64,000 nucleotides of DNA from Chryseolinea lacunae (GTDB lineage: Bacteria; Bacteroidota; Bacteroidia; Cytophagales; Cyclobacteriaceae). The DNA is taken from the NCBI RefSeq assembly GCF_016735595.1, contig NZ_JAERRB010000002.1, forward strand, positions 446,996 through 510,995, written 5' to 3'. Made by a program: the position numbers and the translations under genes. Positions 28,501 through 36,616 of this stretch are shown here, piece by piece. Position 1 is the stretch's first letter. Each line of letters begins with the position of its first letter. The notes beneath the pieces were generated by a model. The model had not been told where the DNA came from and did no database searches. It worked only from the letters and a program-made list of their open reading frames with translations.

Positions 28501-29250
28501 CCCATCGGCAACATCTATGTGCACCCCCGGTTAACCGACAGCAACGGCAACTATGTGATCAACGACGAAGGACTTTATGTGATGGACAAGAGCCGCTACA
28601 GCAAAGTGGGCAACATTCTGCCGCGTGTCACGGGCGGCGTCACAAACCAGTGGCTCTATAAAAACTTCACCCTCGAAGCACAGATCGACTACAGCTTTGG
28701 CGGACAAATCATTTCGCCTCCCTTAAAGTATGGCAAGGCCGCAGGGCAATTTGAAACCACGCTACACTATCGCGATGCCGAACACGGCGGGCTTTCCTAC
28801 TACACCAACGACCAGGGCGAAAATGTGCTGCTGAACGGATCGGCGGCGCCGGTGGGAAGCACCGTGTATCACGATGGTCTTGTGCTGGAAGGTGTGCGCG
28901 AAGACGGCCAACCCAACACAAAGGTGATTGATGCCGCGTCGTATTATCTGAACATGTATGACTGGGGTAACAATGCGTGGAATGAAGACGGCATGATTTA
29001 CAAGAACAGCTTTGTGAAAGTGCGCGAAATTGTGTTCAGCTATTCGCTGCCACGCAAGATGACGTCGAAGATGCATTTCCAAACCGTGCGGCTGTCGCTG
29101 GTGGGACGCAACCTGTTCTACCTGTGGCGCACGCTCGAGAACCTTGACCCCGAATCGTCGCTGGGCACCAACTGGCAAAACCAGAGCGTGGACGAAGGTG
29201 CGGGCGCGGCCACACGCAGCTACGGATTTTCTGTTCACCTCGGCTTCTGA
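25540..29250 (+). CDS. SusC-family TonB-dependent transducer with STN domain
   Basis: This is a 1236-residue outer-membrane transporter for glycans. After a signal peptide (to about residue 28, ending CCAQ) comes an STN signalling domain at about 45-115, then a carboxypeptidase-regulatory-like (CarboxypepD_reg) domain at about 145-220. The plug domain has FASALYGKVPGVRIR, QPLYVIDGVLMRD and LKGASATALYGSDAASGV, and a large beta-barrel ends in SYGFSVHLGF. The STN domain lets such proteins signal to FecR, whose gene lies 72 bases upstream. SusD follows after only 5 bases. It is a close paralogue of the SusC at 31375-34743, which lacks STN. Codon third positions are G/C-rich. Confidence 0.95.
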   Translation: MSRQSQKGMKAAVAFISCFCMMGICCAQNMAFRGKNKVPLTSPTPKEGEVPLVDILEKLEHSRGVSFAFQKQFLDGKFSKPFPLLTDDIETYLSELLTPLQLGFRRVHNIAEKIYIIYPLPTRIRPRAHALLPDSAQALETKDDDLRVISGRVEDVRNVGMAGVNVMLKGNTLGAITDSDGNFSMAAPRNASTTLVVSHLGFRTQEVSLTGSDAVAVVLEENPHALPEVVVTALGINRDQKALGYAATTVGATTVSEAGYTNFASALYGKVPGVRIRTAPGGATSAVTMQIRGFNSLNYNTQPLYVIDGVLMRDSNEKGAAGLNNDDYFTDQRVRGNGILDISPGDIETLTVLKGASATALYGSDAASGVVLITTKKGSKKAGLGVDVNYSVTVEKAAFMPKYQNVYGPGYDRATNVALGADKDGWVMLDTDGDGVDDARRPLFESYAQFGPAMQGQEALWWDGSKKPYVPQPNNYKDFYRQGLSSVFNVAFNNQIERLTYRFSYTRNDYEGIQVGGKLARNTFNLNTSLKLSSKLTADLVVNFTNSRIHNRPMKVNRLLSSYSGFFNRAQNMSDFFDKYQTSEGYKWVPYSQSQRNPEEALKFTTPRGYEVMDLLWQQLKNSENEMQNRIITSFTLKYDIHKNIKFRGRIGNDLTRAETETKQYNEYPTAFNGASSTGSYGVAQGRYSFFYTDALLTYDKKLAKDFRVSVSGGFQLRNELYHDESNSTNGGLVVENWFDLRNSFHATLNTKRTQSKILKYAFLGLADISYKDMLFLEGTWRQEYSSTLPPSNNSYFYPSVNSSFVFTEAFDLPAFVNFGKIRASYGIVGNAPPVYEANVLYEITNLQTVTGPVIAASSSGSLYGNNNIRPERKHELEVGLETRLFKNKLGIDLTYYESRTAGQILKLDLPSSTGSTRILTNIGELRSHGWELGLSVTPVARKILWTTTVNAAVNNTTLNNLTQGINQLIFRDFEGSSVRLVAEPNQPIGNIYVHPRLTDSNGNYVINDEGLYVMDKSRYSKVGNILPRVTGGVTNQWLYKNFTLEAQIDYSFGGQIISPPLKYGKAAGQFETTLHYRDAEHGGLSYYTNDQGENVLLNGSAAPVGSTVYHDGLVLEGVREDGQPNTKVIDAASYYLNMYDWGNNAWNEDGMIYKNSFVKVREIVFSYSLPRKMTSKMHFQTVRLSLVGRNLFYLWRTLENLDPESSLGTNWQNQSVDEGAGAATRSYGFSVHLGF

Positions 29251-29255
29251 CACAC

Positions 29256-30845
29256 ATGCGGCAACGAACCACCATAGCGCTCTTCTTTTCGATGCTGACC
29301 ATCGCCGGTTGCCAGCAGGAACTGGCAGACCGTTATCTGAACCCCGACCGCACGGGCGATCCAACCCTCGATAAATTTTTCACCAAGCTGCTCGACGACA
29401 ATCGCGTTCGACCTTCGTATTGGGAAATCAGCACGTTTGTAAACTGGCACATTGGCGTATACTCACAGTCGGTCGGATTTCTGAACAGCGAAGTGATGTA
29501 TCAGCAAAACGGGCAATATGTGCAGGACCGCTGGGACGATTTTTACCGGCCCAGCGCAAATGGTTCGGGTGTTGTGGCGCACTTCCGCGAAATGGAAAGA
29601 CTCTACGATGCCATGGGCACAGAGGAGCGCAAGAAATGGGAAGTGTATATGCAGGCCGCCCGCATCGTATACTATGATCATGCCATTGAGATGGTGGACC
29701 TGTGGGGTGACATCCCGCTGAGCGAGGCGGGGTTGCTCAACAAAACGGGAGAGATTGTGTATGCCAAATTCGACGATGCCGCCGGCATTTATGCGGAAGC
29801 AAACACGGCGTTGGCCGAAGCGGCGCTCTATTTTCAAAGCGCCGCCATTCCCGACGCTTCACGCTCAGGGTTTGTGCGGCAAGACATTTTGCTGATGGGC
29901 GATGTGGGCCGGTGGCAACGGTATGCCAACACGCTGCGCCTGCGCGCGCTCATGCGCACATCGTTTGTGAACGAAGCCGCCGCCGAAGCCAGCGTGATGG
30001 AGATGCTCACCCACGAGGGACTCTATCCTTTGTTGAGCAGCGGCACCTATGTGGCCGGAACAAGCGACGTGCTGCTGACGCCGCTCACAAGTTTTACCGG
30101 CGACCTGCACGACGCATTTCGCGACTGGACAAATTTTCCGGCACCCTATTTTTTGCTGGAGCAGGTGCTGAAGCCCGCCAACGATCCACGCATCGAGGTG
30201 TTGTTTGACAAATATGGCGCCATCGAAAACAACGTGTTTCGCCCCAACACAGACTATAACGCCATGCCGCTCACGCTCACGCGCGTGGATCAGCAACGCG
30301 GCCTGGGCAACTATGCCATCCTGGACTCGGCCACGTTTCTCTATAATTCGAAATTGCCGGGTGTGGTGATGACGGCCGCAGAAGCAGATTTTCTAAAGGC
30401 CGAAGCCTTCGAACGATGGGGGGGTGGCGATGCTGCGCACTCCTACGAACAGGGCATCAAACACTCCATTGAATTTTATTACTACCTCAACAGCCTCAAC
30501 ATCCTCACACGCTTGCCCCTTGTGCATCCTACCACGGCGGCCCTTGAAACGTTTGTGCACGACACACCGGCCATTCACTACGAAGGCACACAAACCGAAA
30601 GGCTGGCGAAGATCTGGACGCAAAAGTGGGCACACCTTGGTTGGCTACAGGCCGCTGAGGCGTGGGCCGAACAGCGCCGTACTAACTATCCACAACTCTC
30701 CTTTTTTGAGGCGCCGCTTTCGGGATTTGCGCAGCCGCCTACCCGACTTACCTATCCCGCCAAGGAAAAAACCTACAACGTCAACTACAGCACCGTGCAA
30801 GACGACGACGTGCGCACCACCCGCATTTTCTGGGACCTTAATTAG
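29256..30845 (+). CDS. SusD-family glycan-binding lipoprotein
   Basis: This is a 529-residue surface lipoprotein that lids the SusC barrel. The signal ends in the lipobox IAGC with Cys about residue 19. The fold is the SusD type seen in many loci: an early AVYSQS-like segment, the VVYYDHA-equivalent IVYYDHAIEMVDLWGDIPLSEA, LLMGDVGRWQRYANTLRLRALMRTS, and the late FLKAEAFERWG. It begins 5 bases after SusC, so the two are coupled. It resembles the SusD at 34862-36430 over its whole length, so the pair arose by tandem duplication. The substrate is not readable; the nearby GH29 enzyme suggests fucose-containing glycans. Confidence 0.93.
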   Translation: MRQRTTIALFFSMLTIAGCQQELADRYLNPDRTGDPTLDKFFTKLLDDNRVRPSYWEISTFVNWHIGVYSQSVGFLNSEVMYQQNGQYVQDRWDDFYRPSANGSGVVAHFREMERLYDAMGTEERKKWEVYMQAARIVYYDHAIEMVDLWGDIPLSEAGLLNKTGEIVYAKFDDAAGIYAEANTALAEAALYFQSAAIPDASRSGFVRQDILLMGDVGRWQRYANTLRLRALMRTSFVNEAAAEASVMEMLTHEGLYPLLSSGTYVAGTSDVLLTPLTSFTGDLHDAFRDWTNFPAPYFLLEQVLKPANDPRIEVLFDKYGAIENNVFRPNTDYNAMPLTLTRVDQQRGLGNYAILDSATFLYNSKLPGVVMTAAEADFLKAEAFERWGGGDAAHSYEQGIKHSIEFYYYLNSLNILTRLPLVHPTTAALETFVHDTPAIHYEGTQTERLAKIWTQKWAHLGWLQAAEAWAEQRRTNYPQLSFFEAPLSGFAQPPTRLTYPAKEKTYNVNYSTVQDDDVRTTRIFWDLN

Positions 30846-31374
30846 AGGACCCACAAGCCGTTACTGATTTTTTTGCTGCGGTAGTAAACTAGGGCAAAAG
30901 GCGGTTTTATATGGCGAATTGCGGTGAAACCCGTATCCTTTGGTGGCATCCTGAAAGATTTCGGAATATTTTTTTGTGAAGGAGGTTAGATTCTTCACCC
31001 TGCCCCGTTTGGGTCTCGATCGGGCAAAAAGGCGGGATGTTGCTGCCGTGCCCGAACCCTGGCATGAACATTTTTCCATTTTCATTCACACGTGTGGAAG
31101 ATATTTCGGCCGTTGACCTGGTGTTGTCGACGGTGGTGGCCTCATGCTGCGAGTTGTACTCGGAGTTCCTTCTGATTTTGTTTGGGTTAAAACTAAAACC
31201 AAGGAGTGTCACCATCGTTGGGCAACACCGGGTCGGCGACTGCCGTCCAGAAAGGCCGCCGGCCGCGGCTTCTATCTCATCCCTTTCCAAAGAATTAAAC
31301 GCGTGTCTCTTTCCGGCAAAACCGGGAAGGGATGTATTATTTAATGTCCATCCTAAACTTAATTTATTCATTCT
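30846..31374 (+). other. 529-base leader between the two SusC/SusD pairs
   Basis: No gene is supported here. The stretch separates SusD1 from SusC2 and probably holds the promoter and a long 5' leader of the second pair. TATCCTTTG (30934-30942) is one base off the spacing of the Bacteroidota -7 element. Near the 3' end TTTCCGG and CCGGGAA (about 31310-31328) could pair as a small hairpin. No terminator with a T-tract follows SusD1. An antisense or leader RNA is possible but there is no direct sign of one. Confidence 0.4.
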
Positions 31375-34300
31375 ATGATGAAAGATTTACGAAGAAAGGT
31401 AAAACTCCACTACCTGGTTTTTGCCCTATGCCTCTGCACGGCATTTGTTGCGCAGGGACAAAACACGGTCGTCGTCAATGGGACGGTGACCTCCAGCAGT
31501 GACGGCTCGACCCTGCCCGGCGTGAACGTGCTGGTGAAGGGAACTGCCCAAGGCACCACTACCGACTCTGACGGTAAGTATTCGCTGAGCGTACCAGACA
31601 ACAACGCAGTGCTGGTGTTTTCATTCATTGGTTTTGTTTCCAAAGAAATTGCGGTAGGCTCACAAACTACCGTGGATATCGTGATGGAAGACGACGCCAG
31701 GCAATTGGGCGAAGTGGTTGTGACGGCCTTCGGTATTGAACGCGAAAAGAAAGCGTTGGGCTACTCGGTGGCCAGCGTTAACTCGGAAGCGATCACCGCG
31801 GCAGGCAACACCAACTTTGCATCTGCCCTTTATGGTAAAGCTCCCGGTGTAAGAATCTCGACGGCTCCCGGTGGTGCAACCAGCGCAGTGAACGTTCAGG
31901 TTCGTGGTATCAACTCCATCAAATCACAAAACAACCAGCCGTTGTATGTGGTCGATGGTGTGATGATCCGGAACATCGAACAATCTTCGGGCGGCTCGGT
32001 AAACAACGATGGCTACTGGAGCGATCAGAAAATTCGCGGCAACGGTATCCTCGACATCAACCCAGCCGACATTGACAATCTGGTGGTGCTGAAAGGCGCA
32101 AGTGCGGCAGCGCTCTATGGCTCGGAAGCATCAAATGGTGTGATTGTGATCACCACCAAAAACGGCAGTAAGGCCAAAGGTCTTGGTGTGGATTTCAACT
32201 ACAACTTCAGTGTTGAGCAAGTGGCTTTCCTGCCCAAGTATCAGAATACCTATGGTCCCGGCTATGACCGCGCAACCAACATTCTGAACGGTGCAACAGA
32301 AGATGGAGGATTTATCCCTGTCGATACGGACGGCGACGGCAGCGTGGACGGTGTGCGTCCCTATTTCCGTGCCTATGGCCAATTTGGTCCTAAAATGGAT
32401 GGTCGTGAAGTGGTTTGGTGGGATGGTACAAAACGTAGCTATTCGGCACAGCCAAACAACTACAAGGATTTCTATCAAACCGGCCACACGTCGAACTTCA
32501 ACATTGCTGTGTCGGGACATTCTGACAAAGCAACATACAGATTGTCGTTCACGCGTTTGGATTACAAGAGCATCGCGCCGGGCGCAAATTCGGAACGGAA
32601 TTCATTCAACCTGAACACATCGTTGAAGCTGAACAGCAGAGTAAGTGCCGATGTAGTGATAAACTATGTGAATGGCCATGTTCACAACCGCCCCGAGTCG
32701 ATCAACCGCCTTACGGCGAACTATGGTGGGTTCTTTAGCCGCGCCGACTACATGGATGTGTATCAGAATAAATATCAGACCAGCACAGGCTTCAAGTATG
32801 TGTTGTATAATCAGACAAACAGAAATCCTGAGGAAGCCATCAAGTACAACATTCGTGCAACTGATTTGCTGGAATACCTGTGGAGAAACGTTCGCAACAA
32901 CGACGACGAATATCAGGACAGGCTTATTTCCAGCGTAACGCTGAACTATGAAATTGCAAAAGGTCTGAAGTTCAGAGGCCGTGTGGGTAATGACTTCACC
33001 AGCACGCGCAACCAGATAGAACAATTCAACGAATATCCGATTGCGTTTAACTCTGGTGCATCGAGCACCGGTAGCTATTCTGTTTCACAAGGCCGGTATT
33101 CAATTTTGTATTCTGATGCCTTCCTGACGTATAGCAAAGACCTTAGCCCTTCGTTCAAGCTGGCGGTTATGGGTGGTGTACAAACCAAGACTCAAAACTA
33201 CATCGATCAAAGCTCGGGTACCACTAACGGTCTGGTAGATGAAAACTGGTTTGCCTTGAGCAACTCAACCGGCATCCTTTCCACCAGTTCAAACCGCACC
33301 AAGGCAACGATGTATGCCTACCTGGGAACACTGAATCTTAGCTTCAAAGAATACCTGTATTTGGAAGCGACGGGCAGACAGGAATATACATCCACCTTGC
33401 CTCCTAAGAACAACGCCTATTTCTATCCTAGTGTGAACGCCGGCTTCATCTTCACAGATGCATTCCAGCTGCCACAGTTCTTCAGCTTTGGTAAGGTTCG
33501 CGCGTCTTATGCCCAGATTGCTAACGGCACAACGCCCTACAGATCAAATGTGTCCTACGCACAAACTACACTGCAAACTGTCAACGGTCCTGTTACGAAG
33601 CTGGGTGCATCCCGAGAATATGGTAACAACGAACTGAAACCTGAACGTAAAAAAGAAATTGAACTTGGTCTTGATTTGAGAGTTTTGCAAAACAAGATTG
33701 GCTTAGACTTTACGTATTACTCCAACACCATCAGCGACCAAATCCTCGATCTCAGCCTTCCTCAAAGCACCGGTGCAACATCGGTAATTGCGAACCTGGG
33801 AGAGCTGGCGTCGAAAGGTGTTGAATTGGGCATTTCGGCCACACCATTTGAATCTGGTGCAGTGCGTTGGGATACACGTTTGAACTTTGCCAATTCGGTA
33901 ACGAAAGTGAATAGCCTTGCTCCCGGGATGACAGAATACACGACCTACAATCTCGATGCAGGTGCGGTGTTGATCAAAGCAGAACCCGGTCAGACAATTG
34001 GTAATATCTATGCTCACCCTCGTCAACAGGATGCTAACGGTAATTTCATTGTAGATGATGATCCTACATCAGACTACTATGGTCTCTACAAATTGAGCGC
34101 TGACTACACAAAAGTTGGAAACGTTCAGCCTAAGGCTGTAGGTGGCTGGTCAAACACGATTTCGTACAAAGCATTCTCGTTGAATTTCCTGTTGGATTAC
34201 CGTTTCGGTGGTTCACTGGTGTCGGCTCCTCTGCTCTACGCCTATGGTGTAGGGATGTATGAAAGCACCATGGAACATCGTGATGAGGCAAACGGCGGTT

Positions 34301-34743
34301 TGCCTTACAACATTGTGAACAACGTGAAAGTGTTGGCGGCAAATCATGCCAGCGCAGAATTTCACGACGGTGTTTTGCTTGACGGTGTGAAGAGTGGCGA
34401 CGGTACTGCCAACAACATTGTTGTGGATGCGGCTACGTACTACCTGAACAGCTTCTATTGGGCCAGCGGATGGTATGAAAAAGAAGGTATTCACAAGAAC
34501 GACTACATCAAAATGCGCGAAGTGGTGTTGAGCTATAATCTGCCCAAAACCATTGCAAGCAAACTTCGCTTCCAGAACATCCAGGTTTCGCTGGTGGGTA
34601 GAAACCTTTTCTACGTGCACAGAACACTGAAGAACCTGGATCCTGAAGTAGCCATAGGCTCTAACTGGACAAGACAAGGTGTGGACGAAGGATCGATGGC
34701 CGCAACACGCAGCTATGGTTTCTCTATTCATGCTAGCTTCTAA
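31375..34743 (+). CDS. SusC-family TonB-dependent transporter (no STN)
   Basis: This is a 1122-residue outer-membrane transporter. The signal peptide ends near residue 28 (AFVAQGQ). The CarboxypepD_reg-like domain (about 30-105) has LPGVNVLVKGTAQGTTTDSDG. The plug holds FASALYGKAPGVRIS, QPLYVVDGVMIRN and LKGASAAALYGSEASNGV; the barrel ends SYGFSIHASF. It closely resembles the SusC at 25540-29250 but lacks its STN signalling domain, so it should transport without signalling. Its third codon positions are visibly richer in A/T than those of its paralogue, which suggests different expression demands or ancestry. SusD2 follows after 118 bases. Confidence 0.95.
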   Translation: MMKDLRRKVKLHYLVFALCLCTAFVAQGQNTVVVNGTVTSSSDGSTLPGVNVLVKGTAQGTTTDSDGKYSLSVPDNNAVLVFSFIGFVSKEIAVGSQTTVDIVMEDDARQLGEVVVTAFGIEREKKALGYSVASVNSEAITAAGNTNFASALYGKAPGVRISTAPGGATSAVNVQVRGINSIKSQNNQPLYVVDGVMIRNIEQSSGGSVNNDGYWSDQKIRGNGILDINPADIDNLVVLKGASAAALYGSEASNGVIVITTKNGSKAKGLGVDFNYNFSVEQVAFLPKYQNTYGPGYDRATNILNGATEDGGFIPVDTDGDGSVDGVRPYFRAYGQFGPKMDGREVVWWDGTKRSYSAQPNNYKDFYQTGHTSNFNIAVSGHSDKATYRLSFTRLDYKSIAPGANSERNSFNLNTSLKLNSRVSADVVINYVNGHVHNRPESINRLTANYGGFFSRADYMDVYQNKYQTSTGFKYVLYNQTNRNPEEAIKYNIRATDLLEYLWRNVRNNDDEYQDRLISSVTLNYEIAKGLKFRGRVGNDFTSTRNQIEQFNEYPIAFNSGASSTGSYSVSQGRYSILYSDAFLTYSKDLSPSFKLAVMGGVQTKTQNYIDQSSGTTNGLVDENWFALSNSTGILSTSSNRTKATMYAYLGTLNLSFKEYLYLEATGRQEYTSTLPPKNNAYFYPSVNAGFIFTDAFQLPQFFSFGKVRASYAQIANGTTPYRSNVSYAQTTLQTVNGPVTKLGASREYGNNELKPERKKEIELGLDLRVLQNKIGLDFTYYSNTISDQILDLSLPQSTGATSVIANLGELASKGVELGISATPFESGAVRWDTRLNFANSVTKVNSLAPGMTEYTTYNLDAGAVLIKAEPGQTIGNIYAHPRQQDANGNFIVDDDPTSDYYGLYKLSADYTKVGNVQPKAVGGWSNTISYKAFSLNFLLDYRFGGSLVSAPLLYAYGVGMYESTMEHRDEANGGLPYNIVNNVKVLAANHASAEFHDGVLLDGVKSGDGTANNIVVDAATYYLNSFYWASGWYEKEGIHKNDYIKMREVVLSYNLPKTIASKLRFQNIQVSLVGRNLFYVHRTLKNLDPEVAIGSNWTRQGVDEGSMAATRSYGFSIHASF

Positions 34744-34861
34744 ACAGCAACGAATCTATTAATACACTATGCACACAAAACCGAGTTTCGAACAACAACG
34801 AAAAACTGACAACAGAATGACAGGGTTGTGGCATACATTAAACTTTAAAACTTATATTTCT

Positions 34862-36430
34862 ATGAGAAAAATATTCGTCGGCATCTTTGCTGGCATGCTA
34901 ATGCTGGGGGTCCTGGTGTCCTGTAAGGACAAGCTCGAGGAGCAATATTTCAATCCGGAAAAAACAACGGAAGCATCGATCGGTAAATTCTTTACGTTCA
35001 TGCTCGACAACAGCCGTGTTCGTCCGGAATACTGGAACGTCCGTACGTTTTTGGCGATGCACCCCGCGGTGTATACGCAAGCCGTGAGCTTTATGAACAC
35101 ATCAAAGCGCTATCAGCAACAAGTAAACTATCTCGACGACTACTGGAGAGATTATTATACACCGACTGCCGGAGGCGTGGTAGCACATTTGCGCGAAATT
35201 GAAAAGGCATACGCCGGATTATCGGCCGAAGAGAAAGCAAACGCTGATGTTTTTGTGCATGCCGCAAAGGTGGTTTACTACGACCAGACTGCGCAGATGG
35301 TTGATTTGTGGGGCGACATTCCGTTTTCGGAAGCAGGTTCACTGAACCTTTCTGGTGCCACAACATCACCTAAGTTCGACAATGCAGAAGAAATCTACGC
35401 CGCCATATTGACTGGCCTGGAAGAAGCTGCTGCGTATTTTGAAAGTGCCAACCTTGACCCTCTTGTGGCAAGCTCGTTTACGAAGCAAGACATTTTGTTG
35501 CAAGGAAACCTCAACAAATGGAGACGCTATGCTAACTCGCTGCGCCTGCGTGCCTTGATGCGCATTTCGTTCCAGAATGAAAGCAAGGCAAAAGCTGATG
35601 TTCTGGAGATGCTGAGCGCCCCCGCGTCTTATCCCCTCATTGAAGATGCAGCGTTCAACATCCTGCTGTCGCCACAGACAACCTACAATGACAACTTGCG
35701 CAACGCGGTGACCGAGCTGAACTCCTACATTGCACCTGAGCATTTGCTCGACGGTGTGCTTAAGCCCGCAAACGATCCACGACTGCGTTCACTGTTTGAC
35801 AAAAACACGACAGATCAAGGTGTGCACAACGCCGACTATTTCGCAATGCCCGTGACGCTGAACTCAGCAGCTCAGGAAGAAAACATCGGCGATGGAAAAT
35901 ATGCCATCCTGGATTCTGCTACATTTTTGTTCAATACAAAATTCCCTGGCATTGTATTTACATCGTCTGAAACCGCTTTCCTGAAAGCAGAAGCCTTCGA
36001 ACGTTGGGGAAGCACCACCGACGCAGAAGCCGCCTACTTGAAAGGTGTGACCGACGCTGTGAAGTTCACTTTCTACCTCAATACATTGGGTGCTGGCAAA
36101 GAAGCTCCGGTAACCGCAGACGAAATCAGCGACCTGTTGGCAAGTGCCGAGGTGGCCTACACGGGCACAACAACAGAGAAACAAATCAAGATCTGGACAC
36201 AGAAATGGGTGGACTTCGGTTTGATCCAGTCTGTTCAGGGCTGGTCTGAATTGAGAAGAACAAAATACCCTGTGCTTACCTTCCTCAGCGATGGCAGCGC
36301 AGTGGATTTCCAACTTCCGGGTTCACGCTTGGTTTACCCTCCCAACGAGAAAACCTTCAATGCCGTGAACTATGCGAAAGTGGCTGATAAAGATAAACCG
36401 TCGACCAAAATATTCTGGGACGTAAAATAA
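34862..36430 (+). CDS. SusD-family glycan-binding lipoprotein
   Basis: This is a surface lipoprotein of about 522 residues and the partner of the SusC just upstream. The start at 34862 (MRKIFVGIFAGMLMLG) gives a clean signal with the lipobox VLVSC; an upstream ATG at 34769 would add 31 atypical residues. Key segments match the first SusD: VVYYDQTAQMVDLWGDIPFSEAG, LLQGNLNKWRRYANSLRLRALMRIS and FLKAEAFERWG. A strong terminator starts 30 bases after the stop, so the fucosidase downstream is likely expressed separately. Like its SusC partner, it is more A/T-rich at third positions than the first pair. Confidence 0.93.
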   Translation: MRKIFVGIFAGMLMLGVLVSCKDKLEEQYFNPEKTTEASIGKFFTFMLDNSRVRPEYWNVRTFLAMHPAVYTQAVSFMNTSKRYQQQVNYLDDYWRDYYTPTAGGVVAHLREIEKAYAGLSAEEKANADVFVHAAKVVYYDQTAQMVDLWGDIPFSEAGSLNLSGATTSPKFDNAEEIYAAILTGLEEAAAYFESANLDPLVASSFTKQDILLQGNLNKWRRYANSLRLRALMRISFQNESKAKADVLEMLSAPASYPLIEDAAFNILLSPQTTYNDNLRNAVTELNSYIAPEHLLDGVLKPANDPRLRSLFDKNTTDQGVHNADYFAMPVTLNSAAQEENIGDGKYAILDSATFLFNTKFPGIVFTSSETAFLKAEAFERWGSTTDAEAAYLKGVTDAVKFTFYLNTLGAGKEAPVTADEISDLLASAEVAYTGTTTEKQIKIWTQKWVDFGLIQSVQGWSELRRTKYPVLTFLSDGSAVDFQLPGSRLVYPPNEKTFNAVNYAKVADKDKPSTKIFWDVK

Positions 36431-36459
36431 CACGTATACATTTTTATGCGGGTTGGTGA

Positions 36460-36501
36460 AAAAGGGGAGCTGCGCTTAACTGCGCAGCTCCCGCTTTTTT
36501 T
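36460..36501 (+). terminator. Strong rho-independent terminator after SusD2
   Basis: GGGAGCTGCGC (36465-36475) and GCGCAGCTCCC (36482-36492) are perfect 11-base arms around the loop TTAACT, followed by GC and seven T residues. An A-run before the stem can pair with the T-run. This ends the SusCD2 transcript. Confidence 0.92.
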
Positions 36502-36616
36502 ATAGAAACCGTTCTTATAAAATCATCGAAAAAAACCGAAGAGATCAATGGTGTGGACGACACACATCGCTACCTTGGTTTGCTGTTTCAATCCTGTCGA
36601 AGCCAAAAACTATACC

